Both the position numbers and the translations under genes were made by a program. This document shows, piece by piece, positions 24,452 through 32,777 of a stretch of 64,000 nt of DNA. The notes below the pieces were generated by a model. That model saw nothing but the letters and a program-made list of their open reading frames with translations, had not been told where the DNA came from and did no database searches. Positions within the stretch are counted from its first letter, which is position 1. Every line of letters begins with the position of its first letter. The stretch spans positions 372,001 to 436,000 of the forward strand of contig NZ_WUUL01000001.1 of NCBI RefSeq assembly GCF_009831235.1, given 5' to 3'. The DNA is from Shimazuella alba (GTDB taxonomy: Bacteria > Bacillota > Bacilli > Thermoactinomycetales > Thermoactinomycetaceae).

Positions 24452-25444
24452 CTAAGGTTTAAATGCAAAACAACGTGCAGGGTTAGCGACAAAAAACTTT
24501 TGTATCAAAGCTTCCCCATCATATCCACGCTCATTTGCTTCTACAATAAAACGAGGAACCCATTTTCCGATGATATACATTAATCCAAGTCCATGGTCAT
24601 AATGCTTATAATAGCTTTTACGAGCTGTATCTCCGCTAACCAAAATTTGATCTTCAAAGCCTTTATCAACAAGATGTAAGATGCAATCAATTCTTGTACT
24701 CTCAGGGTAATACTTAATCTTTCCGATTCCATCAAAACTCAAAAATGCACCTGTCTTCGCTACTTGTTCATGATAAAAAGGATCTGGATTTCGATCCATA
24801 TGACCAAAGCTAACATAGTTTAGATTGACACCTTCGCTCTGAAGGATTTCTATTTGTTCTAATGCCATGGTTCCAGCTTCAGTATGTGAATGAACTGTCG
24901 CTTTTGTCTCATGATGAGCACGTGCAACAGCACGAATTGTTTTCTCTTCTAATGGAATGATTCGATTGTATCCTGTTCCGAATTTAACTTGCCCTGCCTT
25001 AAAACGTGTTCCTTCTAATCCTTCCTCTACTTCGGTTATCACATGTTTCGTTAAATCATTAATAGATGTCTCTTCAATCCACTGTCCAAATGTCGTATAA
25101 TTTCCAATTATGTTGTGCAGAGAATCGGTCAGTTTTGCATCCCATAAAAAACTTTTGTTAAAACCAGCAGTCCCGACGATTTGGATACCTGTTTCCTCAG
25201 ATAATTTCGCCACTCCCAACACATCCCGACCATAATCGATTGCAGTAGCATCTACAATACTCTGACCACCGAGTTGTTGAAAATCGGCAACATCTGCTTT
25301 TGATTTTTCATAATCATCCAATAGTAAATCATCTGCCCCCTTTTCTACCCAGTAAGGGGGTCGGCAAATGATATGTTCATGTGAATAAGTAAACCCCAAT
25401 TGCTCGGGGTCTATATCACCTGAAAAAGTGCGTATAAAAGACAT
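24452..25444 (-). CDS. Phosphotriesterase-family hydrolase, probable phosphosugar lactonase
   Basis: The protein has about 330 residues. The binuclear metal site is seen as YSHEHI (two His), VKFGTG (bridging Lys), ATVHSHTEAG and YVSFGHMDRN (His) and LVSGDTA (Asp). Listeria members of this family (the Lmo2620 type) hydrolyse phosphorylated aldono-lactones. The neighbourhood of an ascorbate-type PTS and a KDGP-type aldolase favours that role here. The start is the ATG at 25444 six bases after AAGGAGTG. Confidence 0.8.
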   Translation of the reverse strand: MSFIRTFSGDIDPEQLGFTYSHEHIICRPPYWVEKGADDLLLDDYEKSKADVADFQQLGGQSIVDATAIDYGRDVLGVAKLSEETGIQIVGTAGFNKSFLWDAKLTDSLHNIIGNYTTFGQWIEETSINDLTKHVITEVEEGLEGTRFKAGQVKFGTGYNRIIPLEEKTIRAVARAHHETKATVHSHTEAGTMALEQIEILQSEGVNLNYVSFGHMDRNPDPFYHEQVAKTGAFLSFDGIGKIKYYPESTRIDCILHLVDKGFEDQILVSGDTARKSYYKHYDHGLGLMYIIGKWVPRFIVEANERGYDGEALIQKFFVANPARCFAFKP

Positions 25445-25456
25445 GTCTGACACTCC

Positions 25457-26752
25457 TTAAAAAAGAATTTGCGCTAAAAACTTAATAATTGGTCCTAAAA
25501 TAAACATGTCTGAATCAGCTGCCCACATTGCAGTATCAGGAATTGTTTTTGTGATCAAATTAGTTACCATGAGATACTGTCCCCATGCAACAATGGTTGA
25601 TGTAGCAAAACCACCTAGTAGTGCTCCTCTTACTCCTCCAGTGGCATTTCCAAAAACGCCAGCAGCCGCACCATGGAAAAAAAGAACAATCATGGTAGGA
25701 ACAAATACATAACCGATTCCTTTACCAAGAACAAGCAACCAAATAACAGCTCCGATTAATGTTCCTAAAAATCCCAATGTAACTGCGTTTGGCGAGTAGG
25801 GATACAATACAGGAGCATCCAAAGCTGGACGTGCACCTGGAACAATTTTGGTGGCAATCCCTTTGAACGCAGGAACTAATTCTCCAATAAACATCCTCAC
25901 ACCAACCAAAACAACTGCGATTCCACCTGCAAATGTAAGCGATTGGATAATGGAATAAATAACAAAATTTTGCTGACCAGCTTGTTTGACAAGTGCTGCA
26001 GCACCTGGTGTTCCTTGGGTTACCACAATAAGCGATCCAATGAGAAACAATACTCCCATCGTTAATGCAGTAATAACGTTTGAATCACGAATGAACTCAA
26101 ATCCCTTTGGTACTTTTAATTTTTCTGCATCATTTTCTTTATTTCCAAAAAGTTTCCCTAAACCCGCACCGAGCAATGCAACAGATGCTGATGTATGACC
26201 CAAAGCAATCTGATCATTTTTCGTTATTTTGCGCATGAATGGTTGTGTTAAAGCAGGTTGGATCGTCCAGTAAAGTCCCATTATGATAGATAAGAAAATC
26301 ACTAGAGGCCAGAATGATACATTTCCGACTGTATTCACAACGATCCCAGCAAAAATGGAAGTTGTCCAGAACATCATATGACCTGTTAAATAAATGTATT
26401 TCAATTTAGTAAAACGAGCTAAAAGAACATTAATCAAAAAACCGATGGACATAGCCAATGTGACAGCGCTACCAAACTTTGCATTAAAAGCATCTTGCCC
26501 TAAATACCCAGCGAGAGGAGGTACTGTTATGCCAAATACTTCTTTCCACATAGGTTCAAAAATATTGAGAGCACTAGTGATTATATTCGCTCCTGCATTG
26601 ATAATTAAAAAACCAATAACAGCTTTGAGTGTTCCGGTAATTAGTTGACTAGTGCTCTTTTTTTGCAAAACTAACCCTATTAATACAATCATCCCTAGTA
26701 AAATTGCAGGTGTACCAAAAATATTATTTGCAATCCATGTCAAAACGTTCAA
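25457..26752 (-). CDS. PTS transporter, IIC component (ascorbate/SgaT type)
   Basis: The protein has 431 residues and is very hydrophobic with about 10-11 membrane helices: ILLGMIVLIGLVLQKK at the N-terminus, KAVIGFLIINAGANII, GHMMFWTTSIFAGIVVN. It matches the UlaA/SgaT family of EIIC permeases. The TTG start follows GAGGTG. It is preceded by the IIB gene (15 bp) and followed by the lactonase gene (12 bp). The substrate is not certain; ascorbate itself is unlikely because no ula decarboxylase or epimerase genes are present. Confidence 0.88.
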   Translation of the reverse strand: MNVLTWIANNIFGTPAILLGMIVLIGLVLQKKSTSQLITGTLKAVIGFLIINAGANIITSALNIFEPMWKEVFGITVPPLAGYLGQDAFNAKFGSAVTLAMSIGFLINVLLARFTKLKYIYLTGHMMFWTTSIFAGIVVNTVGNVSFWPLVIFLSIIMGLYWTIQPALTQPFMRKITKNDQIALGHTSASVALLGAGLGKLFGNKENDAEKLKVPKGFEFIRDSNVITALTMGVLFLIGSLIVVTQGTPGAAALVKQAGQQNFVIYSIIQSLTFAGGIAVVLVGVRMFIGELVPAFKGIATKIVPGARPALDAPVLYPYSPNAVTLGFLGTLIGAVIWLLVLGKGIGYVFVPTMIVLFFHGAAAGVFGNATGGVRGALLGGFATSTIVAWGQYLMVTNLITKTIPDTAMWAADSDMFILGPIIKFLAQILF

Positions 26753-26767
26753 TTGCCAGACACCTCA

Positions 26768-27037
26768 CTAGATGCGATTTTGCAATGCTTGTCTAATTTC
26801 ATCAAGATCAAAGTAATTGTTAACAATAGCAATCTCTGTTTCATGTCCTTCTAATGATTGAGCTAATTCAGCACTTGTGACGATCAAATCACTAGTCATT
26901 CCAGAGGCAGATGATACATCTACGTGCTCTACATCAGCAGTTACTCCTAATTCATTTAATACTTGTTCAATATTCATACGCAAAATCAAGCTCGTCCCTT
27001 GTCCTAATCCACATACAGCCAATATTTTTTTCATCAT
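26768..27037 (-). CDS. PTS transporter, IIB component
   Basis: The protein has 89 residues. The phosphocysteine loop is at the N-terminus: KKILAVCGLGQGTSLIL. It is the lactose/ascorbate-type IIB fold, transferring phosphate from IIA to the imported sugar on IIC. AAGGGGATG precedes the start. It is separated by 239 bp without a gene from the IIA gene upstream. Confidence 0.88.
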   Translation of the reverse strand: MMKKILAVCGLGQGTSLILRMNIEQVLNELGVTADVEHVDVSSASGMTSDLIVTSAELAQSLEGHETEIAIVNNYFDLDEIRQALQNRI

Positions 27038-27276
27038 GTCATCCCCTTATCATTTTTCCGCATCAGTTCATTTTCCTATTTCTCAATATCTGTTCTTCCG
27101 TCATCCTTTTTCCTATACTTATTTCTATAAAAATAGCTGCTAGAAAAAGCGATATTTATTTATAATTTTACTAAACATATACAATTATACCGCGTTAAAA
27201 AACTTTAAATTCCAGATCATAATTCTATTATCGACAAATAAACTGTTTCTGTTGTGAAAATTTATGTTAATCTATC

Positions 27277-27720
27277 TCATTGACGAAACAAACGAACTAC
27301 TTCCTCGACATCATTCGTTGTCTTAATAATATTTAACTTATCTTTGTTGCTTAGAACCTGTGAAATTTGTTTCAACATCATCAAATGACTCGTTTCGTCA
27401 ACTCCTGCAAGTGCGCAAACAAGTGACACAGGATCATTTGATGCATGCCCAAACGAAACAGGTGTAGAAAGACGAAACATAGATAAACCAGGTATCACTG
27501 CCCCGTCTTCTGGACGAGCATGTGGAATCGCAATACCAGGACCGATAACGATATATGGACCAATATCAGTAAAGTTTTTTATCATCGCTTCCACATAGGT
27601 AGGTTTAACTTTTTTTACTTGAACAAGTAAATCTCCAGCTAACCAAATAGCGTCAACTGCTGTTTCTGCTTGACCATTTAGTTCTATTGCTTCGACTTGT
27701 AAAAAATCCACACTTCTCAC
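27277..27720 (-). CDS. PTS transporter, IIA component (mannitol/fructose fold)
   Basis: The protein has 147 residues (or 144 from the GTG at 27711, which is better placed after CAGGAG). The active-site His lies in GPGIAIPHARPEDGAV. It accepts phosphate from HPr and passes it to IIB. First gene of the operon. No regulator gene lies next to it, and the 230 bp upstream shows no clear operator. Confidence 0.85.
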   Translation of the reverse strand: MRSVDFLQVEAIELNGQAETAVDAIWLAGDLLVQVKKVKPTYVEAMIKNFTDIGPYIVIGPGIAIPHARPEDGAVIPGLSMFRLSTPVSFGHASNDPVSLVCALAGVDETSHLMMLKQISQVLSNKDKLNIIKTTNDVEEVVRLFRQ

Positions 27721-27913
27721 TCCTGCATATTATTTTAGGTTATTCTTTGATAATCGCAGATTAGTAATTCCTATTTATAGCCTAACATAAATATTATTTT
27801 TCTTTTATATAAAAATACAATTGAAAATTAAATTTCCATATCTCAAATCGATCAAAATAACACATCCTTCCTTAGGCTTCTGTTATTACGTGATAATTTA
27901 CATTAATATCATA

Positions 27914-27956
27914 TAAAAAAATAGCCTACTCTTTTTTCAAGAGTAGGCTATTTTTT
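27914..27956. terminator. Strong terminator of trxB
   Basis: A long perfect stem (ATAGCCTACTCTT / AAGAGTAGGCTAT) has A and T runs at both ends, overlapping the trxB stop. Confidence 0.9.
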
Positions 27957-28899
27957 ATAAAGATTTACTCCAATCGTGAACGGAGCTTCCTTCTAAAAAG
28001 CGTTCACAATCCAATGCAGCCATACAACCTGTTCCTGCAGCAGTAATAGCTTGACGGTAAATATGATCTTGGACATCTCCACAAGCAAATACTCCAGGAA
28101 TATTTGTTTCGGTTGTTCCAGCTTTTACCTCAATGTATCCCATTGCATCTAATCGAATCTGATCTTCTAGAAACTCTGTATTTGGCTTGTGACCAATCGC
28201 CACAAAAATCCCGTCTGTTTCTATTACTTCTTCTTCACCAGTTTGATTATTTTTCACCTTGAGTCCTGTGACGCCATTTTCATTGCGCAGCACTTCAAGC
28301 GGAGTTTTATTTAACCCCCACGTGATTTTTTCATTGGAGCGTGCGCGATCTTGCATAATTTTAGAAGCTCTTAGCTCATTTCTGCGGTGAACCAAGTGAA
28401 CTTCAGAAGCAAATCGAGTTAGAAAGTTTGCCTCTTCCATTGCAGAGTCTCCTCCACCGACAACAATGATCTTTTTCCCTCGGAAGAAAAATCCGTCACA
28501 TGTTGCACAAGTACTGACCCCAAGCCCGATATTTTCTCGTTCTCCAGGTATGCCAAGCAATTTTGCTGTCGCACCTGTAGATAAAATAAGTGATTCTGTT
28601 TTGATTACTTCTTCACCGAGATGAAGCTGAAAGGGACGATTTGCTAATTCTACTTTTTTCACCCATCCACGGCGAAATGTAGCTCCAAATCGTTCTGCCT
28701 GCTTTCTCATATTTTCCATTAACTCTGGTCCCATGATTCCTTCTGGAAACCCAGGGAAATTTTCTACCTCTGTTGTTGTTGTTAATTGACCACCAGGTTC
28801 AGGTCCTTCTATCACCAAAGGCTCTAGATTTGCACGTGCAAGATAAATAGCTGCTGTAAGTCCTGCTGGTCCAGTGCCTAATACGATTGCTTTATACAT
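27955..28899 (-). CDS. trxB: Thioredoxin reductase
   Basis: The protein has 314 residues. The FAD motif is GTGPAGLTAAIYLARA, the redox-active pair CATC in STCATCDGFFF, the NADPH motif VVGGGDSAMEEANFL, and a C-terminal FAD block GVFACGDVQDHIYRQAITAAGTG. It is full length and reduces thioredoxin with NADPH. Single-gene unit with a strong terminator. Confidence 0.95.
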   Translation of the reverse strand: MYKAIVLGTGPAGLTAAIYLARANLEPLVIEGPEPGGQLTTTTEVENFPGFPEGIMGPELMENMRKQAERFGATFRRGWVKKVELANRPFQLHLGEEVIKTESLILSTGATAKLLGIPGERENIGLGVSTCATCDGFFFRGKKIIVVGGGDSAMEEANFLTRFASEVHLVHRRNELRASKIMQDRARSNEKITWGLNKTPLEVLRNENGVTGLKVKNNQTGEEEVIETDGIFVAIGHKPNTEFLEDQIRLDAMGYIEVKAGTTETNIPGVFACGDVQDHIYRQAITAAGTGCMAALDCERFLEGSSVHDWSKSL

Positions 28900-28980
28900 A
28901 AGATGATGTTCCTCCTAGACGAAAAAATTACCACTCCACATTTATACCCTATTTTCGATGTCGTAAACCAGCCCTAATTT

Positions 28981-29955
28981 CTACTTTATTTCTATCATTC
29001 CTTCGGTCAATGCTTTCAAACCATGTAAGGTTTTTAGTTCATCCATCAAGCGAAATAATGCATCATCTTTTTGTTTTGCTTCAATCATTATATCTAAATG
29101 ATTCGTAATTTGTTTAGCTAAATGTAAAAAAGGTACAATATCATCTAATCTCACATAATCTGCATGACTTCGAAAATCGGATTCACTTTTTGGACTTGAT
29201 ATATGTATTTTAGGAGGAAACCCTTCATTCCTCCAAGTTTTTACGATGATTGGAAATAACTCTTCCAATGTTTCACCTTGATTGTTACAGCGATGATGAT
29301 GCAAATCTAACACCATTGGCGCTCCTACTTTTTGAGCGATATGTAGCGTTTCTTTTGCTGTAAATGTCTTATCGTCGTTTTCTAAACAAATATGAGCTTG
29401 AATCCTCGGATCTAATCGCTGAAATCGTTTTACAAACCGCTCTCCTGCTTCTTGTTTATTGTTATACACTCCACCGATATGAATATTGCATTTATAAGAC
29501 TGATCCAAATCCATGGCATGTAACATACGAACGTGGCGGATTAAATCCTTTACAGACGATTGAAGCACATCTTTTCTAGGTGTATTAAGCACAGTAAAGT
29601 GATCCGGATGAAATCCCACGCGCATTTTATTCTCCTTTACGATTTTTCCTATCTCGGCAAAATCATCATGAAGAGCTCGAATAAAATCTTTTCCTGCTAA
29701 TACTTCATGTCCCAAAAGGGGGATAAGTCTCGATGAGAAGCGGTAAAATAAAATTCCATGATGTGCAGCATGATACAAAATCCGCTTGGTATGTGCAAGG
29801 TTTTCTTGTGCTATTCGCAATACTTTTCGTAGTGCTAGCCGTTTGTCTGGTATAGCTTGAAATGCTTTTACGGTCATCGTCTTTGAAGGCGAAGAATTGT
29901 ATACTTTGGTACTCATCGCCACAAATCCAAATCGTACGATCAATTTTATCACCAT
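28981..29955 (-). CDS. uvsE: UV DNA damage endonuclease
   Basis: The protein has about 324 residues. The start IVRFGFVAMS and then NSSPSKTMTVKAF and FYRFSSRLIPL are hallmarks of the UvdE/UvsE family, a TIM-barrel metal enzyme that cuts 5' of UV photoproducts. Metal ligands are probable in MRVGFHPDHFTVL, CLENDD and PMVLDLHHHRCN. The frame is open further upstream, but family homology begins at the ATG at 29955. It is probably expressed in the forespore as in Bacillus (inference). Confidence 0.9.
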   Translation of the reverse strand: MVIKLIVRFGFVAMSTKVYNSSPSKTMTVKAFQAIPDKRLALRKVLRIAQENLAHTKRILYHAAHHGILFYRFSSRLIPLLGHEVLAGKDFIRALHDDFAEIGKIVKENKMRVGFHPDHFTVLNTPRKDVLQSSVKDLIRHVRMLHAMDLDQSYKCNIHIGGVYNNKQEAGERFVKRFQRLDPRIQAHICLENDDKTFTAKETLHIAQKVGAPMVLDLHHHRCNNQGETLEELFPIIVKTWRNEGFPPKIHISSPKSESDFRSHADYVRLDDIVPFLHLAKQITNHLDIMIEAKQKDDALFRLMDELKTLHGLKALTEGMIEIK

Positions 29956-30059
29956 TATTAGTATGTACCTAGATTTCCTCGAAAAAACCCCAAACCTTAT
30001 TTCGTTGCTATAAAATCTGGTGAAATTACAAATCCTAAGAAAAAAGTAGGAGTTTTCCC

Positions 30060-30830
30060 ATGCCTTATGTAGAAGTAAATAACGTAAATCTTTATTACCA
30101 AGTTTCTGGTGAAGGAATACCAATTATTTTTATTCATCCCCCCTTACTATCGAGTGCCAATTTTTATTATCAACAACAAGAACTATCGGAAAAATTTAAA
30201 GTCATAACCTTTGATATGCGAGGACATGGAAAAAGTGATTCTGGAAAAGAGAAGTTTACTTATCCTCTGATTGTTAAAGATATAGTAGCAATTTTAAAAC
30301 ATCTACAAATCAAGAATGCTTTTATAGCCGGATACTCAACAGGAGCAGCCATTGCATTAGAAGCAATGAGAAATCACCAAGAGCTCTTTTGTGGGGGAAT
30401 ACTAATGAGTCCTATGATTTCACCAACTAGTTTTTATATCAAAAGACTTATTCAGTTGGCTTCTTTGCTATCCAACAAAACAACATTTTCTCTGCTTGCA
30501 ATGGCGATTTGTAATGGAAATGCTGATCTGCCCTCTACTTATGAGCGACTAAATAACGAAGCACATAAAGGAGATTACCAGAAAATAAAAGAATACTATC
30601 AATACAGCTCAACATTTAATTTTATAGATTGTTTAACAGATATTGTGCAGCCAAATTTGCTGTTGTATGGGGAGGATGATTCCAATTTCATAAAAACAAA
30701 ACAAATCGTAAGTGAAAAACTGCCAAATAGCCTCATAAAAATAATAAAAAATGTACCTCATCAAATACCTACAAAAGCTGCTAAATCAGTCAATACGTCT
30801 ATTACTAATTTCATCTTAGATCAGACATAG
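30060..30830 (+). CDS. Alpha/beta hydrolase
   Basis: The protein has 256 residues. The oxyanion region is IIFIHPPLL, the nucleophile elbow GYSTGAAIAL (Ser), the acid probably Asp in LLLYGEDDSNF, and the His in NVPHQIP. A small cap region lies between residues 120 and 180. The ATG follows TAGGAG. The substrate is not predictable. Confidence 0.8.
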   Translation: MPYVEVNNVNLYYQVSGEGIPIIFIHPPLLSSANFYYQQQELSEKFKVITFDMRGHGKSDSGKEKFTYPLIVKDIVAILKHLQIKNAFIAGYSTGAAIALEAMRNHQELFCGGILMSPMISPTSFYIKRLIQLASLLSNKTTFSLLAMAICNGNADLPSTYERLNNEAHKGDYQKIKEYYQYSSTFNFIDCLTDIVQPNLLLYGEDDSNFIKTKQIVSEKLPNSLIKIIKNVPHQIPTKAAKSVNTSITNFILDQT

Positions 30831-30859
30831 TAGCAGCAAAACATATAGGAGGAATCAAA

Positions 30860-31057
30860 TTGAACAAAACAAAAATTACGGTTCGTAACAATGGTTCGCT
30901 ATTCGTACAAGGCGAGTTTGAATTAGTCGATGCAGATGGAAATGTATTCGAAACGAAACCTGCTATTTCGCTCTGTCGATGCGGTTTATCAGATAATAAA
31001 CCCTTTTGTGATGGAAGTCACAAGGGGAACTTCGAAAGTGTGGTAAAAGCAAAATAG
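30860..31057 (+). CDS. CDGSH iron-sulfur domain protein
   Basis: The protein has 65 residues. The complete 2Fe-2S motif CRCGLSDNKPFCDGSH gives three Cys and one His ligands. A TTG start follows AGGAGG. It is probably co-transcribed with the hydrolase 30 bp upstream, and a terminator follows. Confidence 0.88.
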   Translation: MNKTKITVRNNGSLFVQGEFELVDADGNVFETKPAISLCRCGLSDNKPFCDGSHKGNFESVVKAK

Positions 31058-31074
31058 CATACAACATACATATG

Positions 31075-31100
31075 AAAACACCTTTTCATGAAGGTGTTTT
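31075..31100. terminator. Bidirectional terminator
   Basis: The perfect stem AAAACACCTT / AAGGTGTTTT lies between convergent genes. Confidence 0.85.
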
Positions 31101-31108
31101 TGTTTGTT

Positions 31109-31516
31109 TTATTGAGTTTTACGCATAAGTCTCGTATCAGGTAATAAAGAAAAACCTAATTTTTCGTAAAAAAGGACCTTATCATCATTGCAATACAACT
31201 CGACTCGCTCAATATGAGCAGTGTTCTCTATGATATCCTTCATTAACTGCTTCCCTAATCCTATACCACGAAATTGCTCATCTACAATTACATCAAATAT
31301 CATAGCTCGATAGACATGATCGGTTAATACTCTAGCAAATGCTGCTAATTTTTTCACCTCATCATCCCAATAGGCAAACAGCAGATCACTAGAAGCTAAG
31401 ATTTTTTTTACATCTTCTAATGTTCGTGCTCTCGTCCACCACTGACGGGAGTAAAGCTCATGCAGTTGCAAAGTTTGTTCTTCTTGTAATTGATGAATTA
31501 ATTGGAATCCGGGCAT
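31109..31516 (-). CDS. GNAT-family N-acetyltransferase
   Basis: The protein has 135 residues. The acetyl-CoA loop is VDEQFRGIGLGKQLM and the C-terminal block VLFYEKLGFSLLPDTRL. TAGGAGG precedes the ATG. The acceptor is unknown. Confidence 0.85.
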   Translation of the reverse strand: MPGFQLIHQLQEEQTLQLHELYSRQWWTRARTLEDVKKILASSDLLFAYWDDEVKKLAAFARVLTDHVYRAMIFDVIVDEQFRGIGLGKQLMKDIIENTAHIERVELYCNDDKVLFYEKLGFSLLPDTRLMRKTQ

Positions 31517-31626
31517 GTCTAACCTCCTATGAACATAATCATGTCTAGTGTAGACGAAAACTCAGCAAGTCGACAGAGCACAAATTCTGCCATATTCCAA
31601 AGTACTTTTATAAAAGGAGGCTCGGA

Positions 31627-31965
31627 TTGAAAATCTTAAAAACATCCTTAATCGGTACTTTTTTGTTTATTAATTTAGCCTTGATTCTCTTTCTATGGGA
31701 ACGAAATCAATTAAAAATCGACAACAACGAAGTGCCTTCTATTGCAAATGCAAATACACATACAAACAAAAGGGAGATCATAACAGAAAAAATAAGTTCA
31801 TCAAGACAAGGCGACTACGTAGTTGAAAAGCATGAATCTATTGAGATTTGGTACGATCAAAAAGGGAACAAGATCAAACGAGTACCTACAGGAGATCACA
31901 CTTACTTACGATACTGGGCATCCAAAAAAGGGAAAATCATCATGGATGACCATGATGATGAATAA
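31627..31965 (+). CDS. Hypothetical protein with N-terminal membrane anchor
   Basis: The protein has 112 residues from a TTG after AAGGAGG. One hydrophobic segment (residues 6-24, LIGTFLFINLALILFLWE) is followed by a polar, probably extracytoplasmic domain ending in an Asp/His-rich tail (DDHDDE). It stops one base before the convergent ku gene ends. The family is not recognised. Confidence 0.6.
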   Translation: MKILKTSLIGTFLFINLALILFLWERNQLKIDNNEVPSIANANTHTNKREIITEKISSSRQGDYVVEKHESIEIWYDQKGNKIKRVPTGDHTYLRYWASKKGKIIMDDHDDE

Positions 31966-32766
31966 TTAAGAAGTTGCCCTTTTTTCTTCAGAGGGCTTCT
32001 TTTTTGTCGCTTCTAAACTAGCTTTGAGTGCTTCCATCAAATCTACTACTTTCTCGTTGCGAATTTCCTTCGCTTCTACTACTTCTTCTCCTTGGATTTT
32101 CTTCTCGATCGCTTCTTCTAATGCCAAGCGATATTCATCTTGATATTTGCTTGGATCAAATTCAGTAGTCAGTTGTTCAATTAATTGATTTGCCATTAAT
32201 ACCTCTTTTTCATTTAATTGCAGGTCTTGAGGCAAATCTGGCACTAAATCAACATCACGCACTTCATCTGGATAGAAAATGGTTTCCATCACCAAGCAAT
32301 TTCGATAAACACGAACAACTGCTAACGTTTGTTTCGATCTCATCGTTATTTGGGCTATCCCAATCTTCCCTGAATCTTCTAATGCTTTTCGAAGAAGTGC
32401 ATATGCTTTGCTCTTGGTATCCTGAGCACCTAGATAATATGTTTTTTGAAAATAAATAGGATCGATATCTTTCAGATCCACAAAATCTAGTATCTCAATC
32501 GTTTTACCTTGATCCGGCAGGAGTTTTTCTAACTCTTCTTTATCCATCACCACAAATTTGTCATCTTGATACTCATACCCTTTGACTACTTCTGCCCAAG
32601 GTACTTCTTTTTTACAGTTAGGACAAGTACGTTCCATCTTTATAGGTGTCTGGCATTCTTTATGAAGGGAACGAAAACGAACCGGCTTTTCTTCTGTTGC
32701 TGCGTACATTTTAATTGGTATATTTACAAGTCCAAAACTGATGGAGCCTTTCCACATCGTATGCAT
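31966..32766 (-). CDS. ku: Non-homologous end-joining protein Ku
   Basis: The protein has 266 residues from the ATG at 32766 (GGTGAG upstream). It begins MHTMWKGSISFGLVNIPIKM like other bacterial Ku proteins, then LHKECQTPIKMERTCPNCKK with its zinc-ribbon-like Cys, and has a Lys-rich C-terminus. It binds DNA ends and normally recruits ligase LigD, but no ligD is in the window. Confidence 0.92.
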   Translation of the reverse strand: MHTMWKGSISFGLVNIPIKMYAATEEKPVRFRSLHKECQTPIKMERTCPNCKKEVPWAEVVKGYEYQDDKFVVMDKEELEKLLPDQGKTIEILDFVDLKDIDPIYFQKTYYLGAQDTKSKAYALLRKALEDSGKIGIAQITMRSKQTLAVVRVYRNCLVMETIFYPDEVRDVDLVPDLPQDLQLNEKEVLMANQLIEQLTTEFDPSKYQDEYRLALEEAIEKKIQGEEVVEAKEIRNEKVVDLMEALKASLEATKKKPSEEKRATS

Positions 32767-32777
32767 AGCACTCACCC

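Noticed and set aside
25457-27720. Ascorbate utilisation (ula) operon
   Set aside because: The transporter is of that type, but none of the ula decarboxylase, epimerase or lactonase (UlaG) genes is present; the downstream enzymes belong to other families.
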